Shown here in pieces: positions 44,533 to 53,060 of a stretch of 64,000 nt of DNA. This DNA comes from Comamonadaceae bacterium M7527 (lineage in GTDB: Bacteria; Pseudomonadota; Gammaproteobacteria; Burkholderiales; Burkholderiaceae_C): contig CP087990.1 in assembly GCA_021044545.1 (NCBI GenBank), positions 1,240,001 to 1,304,000 on the forward strand. The letters run 5' to 3'. The number at the start of each line of letters is the position of its first letter. The stretch's first letter is position 1. Below the pieces are notes generated by a model, which searched no databases, was not told where the DNA came from, and saw only the letters and a list, made by a program, of their open reading frames with translations. The position numbers and the translations under genes are program-made.

Positions 44533-45018
44533 TCAGAGCTGAACATCTCCTACCCAGCGGATCTGGAAGGTGGGCTCGGTGATGAGTTCCTTGCGGGCGG
44601 GCTGAAATGCCGCACGCAACAGTGGATGCCAGCGGGCGTAGTCCTGCTCGGCCACCGAGAACTGGACCTGCATGAAGTCCTGTACGCGGTCACCAGCAAC
44701 GACCATCCGTTCAGCGATCTCAGACAGGTGCTGCTGGTCCCAAACGATTTCTTTGGGCTGCGAGACATCGATCTGCAGGTCACCGTCATCGATGCGGAAC
44801 CTGGCCGCTTCCTCTTGGCCAAGGCTCTCGGCATGGCGAATCTGATCGGCGTAGCGGATTTCCATAGCCCGGTTGATCCGGCCACGCATCTGCAGCGTCC
44901 AGTCATTGAGCTGCTGCACTGCGTTGCTGAAATGGGCCAGCTGGTCTTTGGGCAGACGGCTGATCTGGCTCTCGGAGAGGTCAGGCAAGGCCGCCTGTTG
45001 CAATTGGAGGTGATTCAT
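44533..45018 (-). CDS. Phage early protein of unknown function
   Basis: 161 residues from the ATG at 45018 (AAGGAGCCCCCA). Helical: LPDLSESQISRLPKDQLAHFSNAVQQLNDWTLQMRGRINRAMEIRYADQIRHAESLGQEEAARF. Not recognised. Confidence 0.6.
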   Translation of the reverse strand: MNHLQLQQAALPDLSESQISRLPKDQLAHFSNAVQQLNDWTLQMRGRINRAMEIRYADQIRHAESLGQEEAARFRIDDGDLQIDVSQPKEIVWDQQHLSEIAERMVVAGDRVQDFMQVQFSVAEQDYARWHPLLRAAFQPARKELITEPTFQIRWVGDVQL

Positions 45019-45028
45019 TGGGGGCTCC

Positions 45029-45298
45029 TTAGGCAGTAGCTCGTTGTGAGGTGGAGACGTGCTGGACGCAGTTCTCGAAGGCAATCACGGCATTGAGGGG
45101 ATAGTTCACCCGCTTGCCCAGCTTCAAGTAATGGGGGCCACGCCCTTCCATTCGCCAACGTTGGAGGGTCTTGGGACTCATGCCCCATCGCGAGGCCAGG
45201 TCGGCTTCGCTCAGGACTTGCCGTGGGGGCATGTATGGCTCTGGGGCCATGACGCTCAAGGGGTTGAGCGTTGAAAGCGCTGGTGTTGCTAGCAGCAT
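45029..45298 (-). CDS. Excisionase-like HTH protein
   Basis: 89 residues, ATG at 45298 with GAAAGGAGTGACCC. VLSEADLASRWGMSPKTLQRWRMEGRGPHYLKLGKRVNYPLNAVIAFENC is a MerR-like winged HTH as in phage Xis and AlpA. First gene of the leftward early operon; divergent from the XRE regulator. Confidence 0.75.
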   Translation of the reverse strand: MLLATPALSTLNPLSVMAPEPYMPPRQVLSEADLASRWGMSPKTLQRWRMEGRGPHYLKLGKRVNYPLNAVIAFENCVQHVSTSQRATA

Positions 45299-45354
45299 GG
45301 GTCACTCCTTTCAGAGAGTTGAGGGACAACGCTGCTATTTCAGGAAATCAACGG

Positions 45355-45421
45355 GGAACTGATAAGGAACTGAATAAGGAACTTTGGCGATATCTCCAGT
45401 TCCTTAATCCCGCACGGAACT
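45355..45421. promoter_or_regulatory. GGAACT operator array in the divergent early control region
   Basis: GGAACT occurs at 45355-45360, 45366-45371, 45378-45383 and 45416-45421, and inverted (AGTTCC) at 45398-45403. Three of the boxes share the extended form ATAAGGAACT (inverted copy AGTTCCTTAAT). Probable binding sites for the XRE regulator. Confidence 0.55.
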
Positions 45422-45443
45422 CTTTCGTTCAAAGAAATTCACC

Positions 45444-45472
45444 TTAAAAGTCAATATATGCACTACTATGAT
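45444..45472 (+). promoter_or_regulatory. Candidate sigma-70 promoter for the XRE gene
   Basis: TTAAAA at 45444-45449 and TATGAT at 45467-45472 with a 17-base spacer, 29 bp before the ATG. The -35 is weak. Confidence 0.4.
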
Positions 45473-45500
45473 TCGTAAGAAGTCTTAAATCACCGCTTAC

Positions 45501-45836
45501 ATGAAAACCTCATCCCCTGCGCCTTTGCCCGTCGTGCGCAGCCTAGATCGGCTTGGACAAGCGATCTCGCTTGCGCGCCGTCGCCGACACCTGACGCAGC
45601 AGGATCTGGCTGAACGCATTGGTACGTCCACCCACACCGTGCGCCGTATCGAAGCTGGCCACCCAGGAACTGCACTGGTGCATTTCGCAAGAGTCATGCA
45701 GGTGTTCGGGGAACTCGACAAGCTAGATCAGTTGCTCGAAACTTCTCAGGACACCATCGGCCTAACTCTGATGGACGAGAAATTGCCTCAGCGTGTACGC
45801 AAGCCCCGCAAGACACCGGAAACTGGGGCGTTTTGA
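45501..45836 (+). CDS. XRE/HipB-like transcriptional regulator
   Basis: 111 residues. LGQAISLARRRRHLTQQDLAERIGTSTHTVRRIEAGHPGTALVHFARVMQVFG is a clear lambda-repressor-type HTH. Short C-terminal basic tail. Divergent from the early operon; could be a prophage repressor, or an antitoxin-like protein as no HipA gene follows. Confidence 0.8.
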   Translation: MKTSSPAPLPVVRSLDRLGQAISLARRRRHLTQQDLAERIGTSTHTVRRIEAGHPGTALVHFARVMQVFGELDKLDQLLETSQDTIGLTLMDEKLPQRVRKPRKTPETGAF

Positions 45837-45935
45837 TGGCGATTCAATCCATTCATCCAAGCTGGCGGCACCGATGAAGGGGTGCATGCAAGCGCCGATC
45901 ACTCATGGCTTAGTTCGCTGAATCACCCCGAAAAG

Positions 45936-46040
45936 CAAAGTAATTTTCAGAGCAATATCAAAGTATTTTTATAGAAAATAACAAAGTAATTTTCAGATCA
46001 ATGGTAAAGTAACCTTCACGGAAATACCAAAGTAGATTTA
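45936..46040 (+). repeat. Four and a half tandem 23-bp repeats upstream of the AbiEi/Fic gene
   Basis: Units start at 45936, 45959, 45982, 46005 and 46028, each opening CAAAGTA or TAAAGTA; units 1 and 3 share CAAAGTAATTTTCAGA. The half unit runs straight into the ATG at 46040 and no Shine-Dalgarno is visible. A likely autoregulatory operator. Confidence 0.75.
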
Positions 46041-46921
46041 TGAACTCATCACGCGGCAAGCCCAAGGGCAATCCGAAGCTCGTCGCTGCACTGAAAACCC
46101 TTAAGCGGCTTCAGGAAAAGCACGACGGCGTTGTCGAAGCCTCAGACCTTAAGGACGACGAGCAGCGCATCCTGTTGGTCGAGACGGGGTTTCTGCGACC
46201 CGTGATGAAGGGGTGGTACATCTGTAGCAGCCCAAGCGACAACGACGCAGACACCACTGCGTGGTACGCATCCTTTTGGGCCTTCGTTTCAGGCTACCTG
46301 GGCAAGCGCTTTGGCAAACGGTACTGCTTGAACCCGGAGGCATCACTGATGCTCCACACGGGCAACACCACCGTGCCCAGACAAGTCACATGCGTCACGA
46401 TCGACAGCGGCACATCCAAGGTGGATTTACCCTTTAACACCTCACTGCTGGTCTATCCGGACAAAAACCGGGTTTCCAACGCACGATTGGAAGTACGTGG
46501 CTTGCAAGCCTGGCCTGTTGCCGAAGCTTTGTGCTTGGTCGGGCCTTCGTTCTTCGTGAACAACCCGCGTGAGGCCGAGATTGCTCTGGCCACGGTTCGA
46601 CATGCCTCCGAACTGCTACCGACGCTGCTGGCTGGCGACAAGATGGTGACGGCAGCAGGCCGGTTGGCCGCTGCATTCGAGTTCGTCAAACGTCCCTATG
46701 AAGCCGAGCACATTCAGAAGGCTTTCGCCAAGCTCAAGATCACACTCAAGCTGGTCAATCCCTTTGAATTGGCCGAGCCAACCATTACGCCCAGCAAAGA
46801 ACGCTCACCTTATGTGCTGCGACTGCGATCAATGTGGGCTGGATGGCGCCAGGATGTGATCAATGTCTTCCCCCTCACCATGCATCAAGCAAGAGGGTGC
46901 CGACTATCTGGTACAGGTTGA
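46040..46921 (+). CDS. AbiEi-like antitoxin domain protein, N-terminal part of a split Fic protein
   Basis: 293 residues as read. LVAALKTLKRLQEKHDGVVEASDLKDDEQRILLVETGFLRPVMKGWYI is an AbiEi-type HTH start; GKRYCLNPEASLMLHTGNTTVPRQVTCVTI and LLVYPDKNRVSNARLEVRGLQAWPVAEAL continue it. The last 16 residues do not fit. One extra C in the CCCCC run near 46867-46874 separates it from the Fic domain; without it the protein reads VFPSPCIKQEGADYL and is about 523 residues. Likely transcription-controlling half of a toxin-antitoxin or self-regulated AMPylator. Confidence 0.75.
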   Translation: MNSSRGKPKGNPKLVAALKTLKRLQEKHDGVVEASDLKDDEQRILLVETGFLRPVMKGWYICSSPSDNDADTTAWYASFWAFVSGYLGKRFGKRYCLNPEASLMLHTGNTTVPRQVTCVTIDSGTSKVDLPFNTSLLVYPDKNRVSNARLEVRGLQAWPVAEALCLVGPSFFVNNPREAEIALATVRHASELLPTLLAGDKMVTAAGRLAAAFEFVKRPYEAEHIQKAFAKLKITLKLVNPFELAEPTITPSKERSPYVLRLRSMWAGWRQDVINVFPLTMHQARGCRLSGTG

Positions 46922-47612
46922 TGAGCGCTATGTTTCTGACGCCTACAACTCCCTGTCGATCGAAGGCTATCGCGTCACCGACGAATTGATCGAGCGCGTA
47001 GCCAGCGGTGACTGGAACCCAGATGGTGACTCACAGCACAACAGGACCCGGGACGCGTTGGCTGCAAGGGGCTATTACCAAGCCTTTCAGGCAGTCAAGG
47101 AAAGCATTGGAAAAGTACTGGCAAAGGACAACGCAGGTCTGGTAGTCAAGCGCGATCATCACGAGTGGTATGCCGAACTGTTCGGCGCCTCAGTGACCGC
47201 AGGTATCGTCGAAGCAAGTCAGCTCACCGGTTATCGGCGTGGTCCGATTTTTATTCGCAATTCGATGCACACGCCACTGCCCAGCGAGGCCTTGCTGGAT
47301 TCACTGGAAACGCTGTGGGACTTGATCGAAACCGAGCCGGAGGCCAGCGTTCGCGCCGTACTTGGACATCACCTCTTCGTCTTTATCCATCCATACTTCG
47401 ATGGCAACGGCCGTATCGGTCGCTTCCTGATGAACACGCTGCTGGCATCCGGCGGCTATCCATGGACGGTGATTCGGATGAGCAGGCGAGATGTCTACAT
47501 GAAGGCACTGGAGGCAGCGAGCGTCCAGGGCCAAATTAAGCCATTGGCCGAATTCATTGCTCAAGAGATGAATGAATGGTCGCCAGAGCGCGAGACCAAG
47601 AACAAGGGATAA
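46863..47612 (+). CDS. Fic domain protein (AMPylator), C-terminal part of a split gene
   Basis: 249 residues as read; the initial MSS is an artefact of the frameshift. The core motif HPYFDGNGRIGRFL is intact (HPFxxGNGRxxR), so the active-site His is present. NSLSIEGY near residue 30 is the Fic inhibitory-helix-like segment (S/TxxxE(G/N)). Transfers AMP to protein targets. Repaired protein about 523 residues. Confidence 0.85.
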   Translation: MSSPSPCIKQEGADYLVQVDERYVSDAYNSLSIEGYRVTDELIERVASGDWNPDGDSQHNRTRDALAARGYYQAFQAVKESIGKVLAKDNAGLVVKRDHHEWYAELFGASVTAGIVEASQLTGYRRGPIFIRNSMHTPLPSEALLDSLETLWDLIETEPEASVRAVLGHHLFVFIHPYFDGNGRIGRFLMNTLLASGGYPWTVIRMSRRDVYMKALEAASVQGQIKPLAEFIAQEMNEWSPERETKNKG

Positions 47613-47655
47613 CCCGGTCCCTGTGCAGTCTTGAACCAGATGACAGAAGTGCATG

Positions 47656-47692
47656 TATCTAACATCGCCAATGTTGGATATCAGTTTTCTTG
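47656..47692 (+). terminator. Probable terminator after the Fic gene
   Basis: TATCTAACAT (47656-47665) pairs with ATGTTGGATA (47671-47680) with one G-U pair and a 5-base loop, followed by TCAGTTTTCTTGTT. Lies between two convergent genes. Confidence 0.5.
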
Positions 47693-47714
47693 TTAGATGA
47701 CAGTCTGAGGCGAG

Positions 47715-48680
47715 TTACGCCCCCATCCAAGTCAGCTTGTAGAGCCCAAGCCTGCGCTGCCGGCTGACCAGTTGCTCGTACGCATGCAATGGTCCCTCAT
47801 AGACGGGATCACCTCGGTTTGCGGCCTTCAACTTGAACACGTCCATTGGCTTTTCGCTGTCGAGTCCTGCCGCTCGCATGATGAATTCCGACGATTGAGC
47901 CCGATCACGGTGCTCCCACAGGGCTGCAAACACTCGGGTCTGGGCATCGGTCAAACGAATGGGACCTTGCGGCCAGTCCTCCAGGTGCACCCAGGCGAAG
48001 TCTTCACTGAACGGCCCATGGACAGCCACGCTCGGGATGCCATCTTGCAGAGCATCGGCTTTTTCACCTTGGTCCGGATTGAGCAATCGCAATGCCAACC
48101 CGTGCAAGGCGAACCGGTCCTCAAGTTGCCACCAAGTAGCCATCCCCGCCAGCGGATCCAATGGTTGTCGCACCAACGGCCGTGGTGTGATGACCCAGCT
48201 TTGGCTGCGTGGCTCAGGCCCATGAAAAATCCGCAGCCCGTGACGCTCCACCAAGTCAATACGGCGCGCAAGCACCACCGGCCGCTTCTTGTACCGACCA
48301 ATGTCCCACACGCCATCAACGATTTGAGTGGCGGTGGCGTGCGGCGAAATGTCCAATGCGCCACGCAGCTTTCGGATCAGCCATTCGTCGTCCAGCCTCC
48401 AACTGCGCTGACTGGCCGGATCCAGCGCAAACGGGCCACAATCCGGACACTGCACCATGAGCCCATCGTCCGTTCTGAAGATCGGGCCACGGTACAGGCC
48501 GCAGAAAGCACAAAAGGCATCCTGGCTGTTGACGACACCGGGCACAACGGCCTTCACCTGTTTGAGAGCCTGTAGGGCTGCAATTTCTTCATCGTGCAGG
48601 CTGCTCTCAAAAGAAGCGCTGCCTCGCACGAACATCAAAGCGGCCAAGCTGATGGCTTGCTGATTGAGGGTCAACTCCAT
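47715..48680 (-). CDS. Unknown protein with a two-CxxC zinc-ribbon-like motif
   Basis: 321 residues. CAFCGLYRGPIF and CPDCGPFAL, about 22 residues apart, form a likely zinc ribbon at residues 57-83. The rest is Trp-rich and mixed. Last gene of a three-gene leftward operon of unknown function. The family is not recognised; its place among mobile-island genes leaves defence or transfer open. Confidence 0.6.
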   Translation of the reverse strand: MELTLNQQAISLAALMFVRGSASFESSLHDEEIAALQALKQVKAVVPGVVNSQDAFCAFCGLYRGPIFRTDDGLMVQCPDCGPFALDPASQRSWRLDDEWLIRKLRGALDISPHATATQIVDGVWDIGRYKKRPVVLARRIDLVERHGLRIFHGPEPRSQSWVITPRPLVRQPLDPLAGMATWWQLEDRFALHGLALRLLNPDQGEKADALQDGIPSVAVHGPFSEDFAWVHLEDWPQGPIRLTDAQTRVFAALWEHRDRAQSSEFIMRAAGLDSEKPMDVFKLKAANRGDPVYEGPLHAYEQLVSRQRRLGLYKLTWMGA

Positions 48681-48687
48681 TCACACC

Positions 48688-49782
48688 TCACTCGAACAAG
48701 CTGCCTGCCATGGTAGCAGGCTCCTCCTGCTCCCGTCCGGTCTTGAGGACCTGCTGCGCCTTCAAGATGCCCAACTGGACCAGATAGCCCTCAAGTTGGG
48801 TACGCAGCTTCTCATCAAACTTGTGCAGGTTCAGTCGCCCCTTGCTGGTGATCTCCACACTGACCACCTGGCAGCGGCTTTTGCCCCGCATCGGTGCCAG
48901 ATAGAAGTTGAGAACAGCAGCCTGGATGGTCCAACCGCGTGCAAGCGGGTTTTCTGCGCCGAAGTAATCCTGCAGCAGCTCCGTCACACAGCGCTGATCA
49001 CTGGACGCGCTGGCCGTGCATTCCATCTTGAGTCGTCCACATCCACTGACCACGGTCACGCTCTTGACTTGCAATCCGACAAATCCGTCATCAATCGCCT
49101 GCGGAATCTTCAAGCCCAAGCGCAATGTGGACAGGTTCAGACGCGGCGTCTGGATACGCTGTGCATCGGCATCCACACCAAGCAGGTGCCTGGCGAAGGC
49201 CTCACACAACATGGCGTGATACTTGGCTCCACCACGAATGATGGTGCGAGCCACACCTGTGGCTTGGGCGTATTCCAGCACCATGTGTATGTTCGGACTG
49301 CCCACCCTGCGCTGCAGCTGACTGCCCTCAAACTCCAGCTTGGCCGTAGCCAGGTCCTTGGCGTGGATCGAGATCAATTGCGTGCCGCGCGCCCGATCCA
49401 GCACATTGACCACGCATACCTCACCGCACCCTAACTCCCGCTGGTAGAACCCTTTGATGGAATCGCTAAAGGCGGCAATCGACGCCTCATCGCGCTTGAT
49501 GGGATGCTTGATACCCAGATCGTGCTGTTGGGCTTGCTGTCCATGGTGGTCGAGATATTCGATCTCGGCCGCAGCCTCAAACAGTGCGGGGTGATTGACA
49601 TATAGCCAGAACGCCCGGTGCAAGTCGCTCTTGCAAGCGATAAGCCCCATCAATTCTGTCGGTCGGTCATGCGCGGCCTGAAACATGGCCTGCTTACCCA
49701 AGGGGTGGGCCAGCAGCGTGCTGGCGTGCAAACCGGCCACGATGCGGTCACGCATGGCAGCATTCGGATGCATCTGAATCAA
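48688..49782 (-). CDS. Unknown protein in an accessory operon
   Basis: 364 residues. MIQMHPNAAMRDRIVAGLHASTLLAHPLGKQAMFQAAHDRPTELMGLIACKSDLHRAFWLYVNHPALFEAAAEIEYLDHHG, then beta-rich parts (VSVEITSKGRLNLHKFDEKLRTQLEGYLVQLG near the end). No recognised motif. Its start overlaps the end of the small gene before it by 4 bp and its stop is 7 bp before the next start. Confidence 0.6.
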   Translation of the reverse strand: MIQMHPNAAMRDRIVAGLHASTLLAHPLGKQAMFQAAHDRPTELMGLIACKSDLHRAFWLYVNHPALFEAAAEIEYLDHHGQQAQQHDLGIKHPIKRDEASIAAFSDSIKGFYQRELGCGEVCVVNVLDRARGTQLISIHAKDLATAKLEFEGSQLQRRVGSPNIHMVLEYAQATGVARTIIRGGAKYHAMLCEAFARHLLGVDADAQRIQTPRLNLSTLRLGLKIPQAIDDGFVGLQVKSVTVVSGCGRLKMECTASASSDQRCVTELLQDYFGAENPLARGWTIQAAVLNFYLAPMRGKSRCQVVSVEITSKGRLNLHKFDEKLRTQLEGYLVQLGILKAQQVLKTGREQEEPATMAGSLFE

Positions 49783-49928
49783 GCCAACCAGCTCTTGGAG
49801 GCTTGGACCGAGTCATGCCAGATCCACCCCTCGGGCAAAGGCATGGTGTGGCGCTCGATGAAGGTTTTGAGGGTGTCGTCGACAGGCAGGTTCAGCAGTA
49901 TGTCGGCGTAGGTCTGAGGGCGGCTCAT
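49779..49928 (-). CDS. Small protein, first gene of the unknown operon
   Basis: 49 residues from the ATG at 49928 (AAGGAGACAACGA): MSRPQTYADILLNLPVDDTLKTFIERHTMPLPEGWIWHDSVQASKSWLA. Upstream residues in the frame have no family support. Overlaps the 364-residue gene by 4 bp; a small partner protein is possible. Confidence 0.6.
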   Translation of the reverse strand: MSRPQTYADILLNLPVDDTLKTFIERHTMPLPEGWIWHDSVQASKSWLA

Positions 49929-50218
49929 TCGTTGTCTCCTTTGTTGTTGTTGGTCTCGGCAATGAGGCGTCTCAGCCCCTGATCTGAAGACCTGGTACTT
50001 GGGATGAGTTTTGCCGGATTGCTGGATAAATATACAGCTTTTTACAGGTTTGTCAAAAGCACTCATGCAAGCCGCTTGGCTGCTGATACCGGCTCTAAAA
50101 GTCCAGGATTTATGCGGGGTTCCAGCTCGTGTCCCCCATTGGCCCGCCAAAACACGTTACCTCTGGAGGGGCTCGCTCATACGATTTATGGACGGTTTTT
50201 TCACCAAATCCCCTACCC

Positions 50219-50458
50219 ATGACAGACCACCTGAACCCCTCCACAAACCACCTCGGCAAGCGCTCCGAAAAGAGCGGATTTCTCTACCTGTCGCAGATCA
50301 GCGAACTGATGGCCAAAGGCGCCCTCAGTCAACACCAGAAGCTCACCGAAATCCACAGCAGTCAGGTTTACGCCACTGATCTGGACGAGTTCGTGGACTT
50401 CCATGCCTGGCAGAGTGTGAATGTGAACCCGTCTACACAACAAGGAGTTCACCCATGA
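50219..50458 (+). CDS. Small protein of the recombinase module
   Basis: 79 residues from the ATG at 50219: MTDHLNPSTNHLGKRSEKSGFLYLSQISELMAKGALSQHQKLTEIHSSQVYATDLDEFVDFHAWQ. Overlaps the DUF2924 gene by 4 bp. The 290 bp between it and the divergent operon hold no gene and probably both promoters. Confidence 0.55.
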   Translation: MTDHLNPSTNHLGKRSEKSGFLYLSQISELMAKGALSQHQKLTEIHSSQVYATDLDEFVDFHAWQSVNVNPSTQQGVHP

Positions 50459-50937
50459 AGCCACGATCCATCACCCCGCGCGAGCAGCGCAGTCTGGAAA
50501 AGCTCAATGCCGTCCAGCGCGAAGTGGCCACCCTGCATGAAATGAAGATGCCCGATCTTTGGAAAGTGTGGGATCTGCATTTCGCAAGCCGCCCGGTGCA
50601 CCCCAACCGCAAATACCTCACCTCACGCTTGAGCTACCGGATTCAGGAACTGGCCTTTGGCACCTTGCCGCAGTCCACACGCGAGCGCTTGGTCGACTAC
50701 GGCCAAAACCTCTCCAAAATCAAGACCAACACACCGGCCAAAGCGGTGGCCATGCCCGGGGCCACCCTGGTGCGGGAGTTCGAGGGCAAGGAATTCAGGG
50801 TTGAGGTTTTGGCTGACGGTCGCTACGAGTACAACCAGAAGATCTACCGCAGCCTATCGGCGATTGCCAAGAACATCACCGGCACGCATTGGTCCGGACC
50901 CGCATTTTTTGGCGTGAAAAACATGGTGGCCGCATGA
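50455..50937 (+). CDS. DUF2924 domain protein
   Basis: 160 residues. YLTSRLSYRIQELAFGTLPQSTRERLVDYGQNL and the C-terminal GATLVREFEGKEFRVEVLADGRYEYNQKIYRSLSAIAKNITGTHWSGPAFFGVK (a DUF2924 signature, small beta DNA-binding-like fold). Known partner of serine recombinases in mobile elements; overlaps the recombinase by 4 bp. Confidence 0.9.
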   Translation: MKPRSITPREQRSLEKLNAVQREVATLHEMKMPDLWKVWDLHFASRPVHPNRKYLTSRLSYRIQELAFGTLPQSTRERLVDYGQNLSKIKTNTPAKAVAMPGATLVREFEGKEFRVEVLADGRYEYNQKIYRSLSAIAKNITGTHWSGPAFFGVKNMVAA

Positions 50938-52277
50938 CTGAAGTGACCATCAAACGCTGCGCCGTCTACTGCCGTGTGTCCTCTGATGAAGGCTTGGACC
51001 AGCAATTCAACTCCATCGATGCCCAGCGCGAAGCAGGCCTGGCCTTTGTGATGAGCCAGCGCGCAGAAGGCTGGGTGCCAGTTCAGGACACCTACGAAGA
51101 CCCCGGCTTCTCCGGCGGCAACATGGAACGCCCCGGCTTCAAACGCCTGATGGCAGACATCAAGGTCGGGCGTATTGACGTAGTGGTGGTCTACAAGATC
51201 GACCGCCTCTCGCGCTCCCTGGCCGATTTTGCCCAGATGATGAAGGTCTTTGACCAGCACACGGTCAGCTTCAGCTCCGTCACCCAGCAAATCAATTCCT
51301 CGACCTCCAACGGACGCCTGATGCTCAACATGCTGCTGTCTTTTGCACAGTTCGAGCGCGAAGTAACCGGCGAACGCATCCGCGACAAGATTGCCGCCTC
51401 CAAACGCAAGGGGTTGTGGATGGGGGGCGTGGTGCCGCTGGGCTACCGTGTGGAGGACCGTCAACTGCTGATCCACCCGAAAGAATCGGAAACTGTGAAC
51501 TGGATCTTCAACACCTACGCCAGCACGGGATCGACCACGCAGATGGTCCTGCAGATGAAGGAGCAAAACCTCCTGACCAAAACAGGAAGGCATTTTTGCA
51601 AGCAGTCGCTGTATAAGGTGCTGCAAAACCGCGTGTACCTGGGCATGCTCTCGCACAAGGGCAAGTACTACCCCGGTGCCCACAAGCCCCTGATCGATCA
51701 GGTCCAGTGGGACAAGGTGCAGATGTTGCTTGCGCGCAAACCCGAAGAGAAGAACCGGGCTACCTGGTCCTCGAAGGCCCGGACGCAGTTTCTGTTGCGT
51801 GGCTTGATCTACACCCCTGCAGGCGATCTGTACCTTCCGATGGCCTGTCAGAAGAAGTCTGGCAAGGTCTACCGCTATTACGTGCACAACAAAAAAATGC
51901 ACGAAGGTGCCAGCCAGAGCACCGTCGCCAACCAGCCCGCCGAGCTGGTGGAACAGGAGGTCACCCGGCAGGTACTCGATTTCCTGTGCTCGGGCACGAT
52001 GCTCAACCAATACTGGCACCAGATCCAGCAGCTCAATCCCGGCATCCCCGAAGCCCAAGCTGTGAATTTAGTGCTTCAGCGCACTGCGGAAATCTGGGAC
52101 AGCTACTTCGATGAGCTCAAAAGCCACATCATCCGCAGCTTGGTCGAACGAGTCACGCTGCACGATGACGACACGATCGAGGTCAGCTGGCGCACCACTG
52201 ACTGGCTGGCTCTGCTGGAGGCAATGAAGCCCGGGACCATCGGCGCAGAGATGCTGGAGATGGAGATGCCAGCATGA
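50934..52277 (+). CDS. Serine recombinase (resolvase/invertase family)
   Basis: 447 residues from the ATG at 50934. The resolvase domain is CAVYCRVSSDEGLDQQFNSIDAQREAG with the nucleophile Ser in YCRVSS and KIDRLSRSLADF; the recombinase domain has GLWMGGVVPLGYRV and LQNRVYLGMLSHKGKYYPGAH. The C-terminus has fewer zinc-ribbon Cys than many relatives. Intact, unlike the left-hand recombinase. Likely integrase of this accessory segment. Confidence 0.9.
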   Translation: MTEVTIKRCAVYCRVSSDEGLDQQFNSIDAQREAGLAFVMSQRAEGWVPVQDTYEDPGFSGGNMERPGFKRLMADIKVGRIDVVVVYKIDRLSRSLADFAQMMKVFDQHTVSFSSVTQQINSSTSNGRLMLNMLLSFAQFEREVTGERIRDKIAASKRKGLWMGGVVPLGYRVEDRQLLIHPKESETVNWIFNTYASTGSTTQMVLQMKEQNLLTKTGRHFCKQSLYKVLQNRVYLGMLSHKGKYYPGAHKPLIDQVQWDKVQMLLARKPEEKNRATWSSKARTQFLLRGLIYTPAGDLYLPMACQKKSGKVYRYYVHNKKMHEGASQSTVANQPAELVEQEVTRQVLDFLCSGTMLNQYWHQIQQLNPGIPEAQAVNLVLQRTAEIWDSYFDELKSHIIRSLVERVTLHDDDTIEVSWRTTDWLALLEAMKPGTIGAEMLEMEMPA

Positions 52278-52702
52278 GCGAGATGACAATCAGCAAGGAA
52301 GGCGAAGGTCTTAGGATCTCCACGCGCAAGCCCTTCAAGCTCAAACGCCGCCCAGGCATCAAAACTCTAATCCTGGCCCAGGACGCGCAAGATGGCCAAC
52401 CGACGGGTGCTGTGTTAGAAAAGAGCGTCCACGTCGCCATGTTCCACGGACTGGCCAAGGCCCATTACTGGCAGTGGCTGCTCGACACCGGGCAGGTCAA
52501 GAGCGGTTCAGAAATCGCCCAATTGGAAGGACTGGATCCGAGCACGGTCAATGAGCTGCTGCGCCTGACGCTGCTGGACCCTGCCCTGGTGATGGACATC
52601 CTTGGAGGAAAGCCACCTCATGAAGCCAACATGATGTGGTTCACCAGAAACGCACTACCTAACCTGTGGCATGAGCAATTCATGTCACAGCAAGCCGCCT
52701 GA
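52274..52702 (+). CDS. HTH-like protein of the recombinase module
   Basis: 142 residues. HYWQWLLDTGQVKSGSEIAQLEGLDPSTVNELLRLTLLDPALVMDILGG has an HTH pattern. Its ATGA overlaps the recombinase stop. Possible recombination directionality factor (inference). Confidence 0.6.
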   Translation: MSEMTISKEGEGLRISTRKPFKLKRRPGIKTLILAQDAQDGQPTGAVLEKSVHVAMFHGLAKAHYWQWLLDTGQVKSGSEIAQLEGLDPSTVNELLRLTLLDPALVMDILGGKPPHEANMMWFTRNALPNLWHEQFMSQQAA

Positions 52703-52775
52703 AGGTATTCATAATGCTCCGTGCGACCTTCAGCCAATTTCGCGGCCATGGCTTGGTTTTACGAAAAGTGGCGTT

Positions 52776-53048
52776 TTGACAGGATGCAAGCGATTCACTC
52801 TACAGTCCCATTTCCGGTATGCAGCGGGAGCCGTCAGCGGCTCACATTTTCTGGTTAGCGATTCTTGGCAGAAGCTGTCGAACAGGATTGGCGCCCTAAG
52901 CTGTCGTTCTATGACCCTTTTGGAAGATGTTGTCGCACCTGAAGATTCATACCTCCTAAGCCTAGGAAAGTCGCTGCGCGAGTTGACTGCGTTATCCACT
53001 TGCCTTAACGTAGGGCGGCCAAACTCGGAGAGCATTTCTTCAAGCTAA
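52776..53048 (+). CDS. Doubtful small ORF
   Basis: About 90 residues from a TTG: HFRYAAGAVSGSHFLVSDSWQKLSNRIGALSCRSMTLLEDVVAPEDSYLLSLGKSLRELTALSTC. No ribosome-binding site is obvious. The rest of 52703-53060 shows no gene. Confidence 0.25.
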   Translation: MTGCKRFTLQSHFRYAAGAVSGSHFLVSDSWQKLSNRIGALSCRSMTLLEDVVAPEDSYLLSLGKSLRELTALSTCLNVGRPNSESISSS

Positions 53049-53060
53049 AGGAGGACAGAT

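Noticed and set aside
45936..46040. CRISPR array
   Set aside because: The 23-bp units are directly adjacent with no spacers and vary in sequence; no cas genes are nearby.
50844..52058. 404-residue minus-strand ORF
   Set aside because: Antisense to the serine recombinase with its catalytic motifs.
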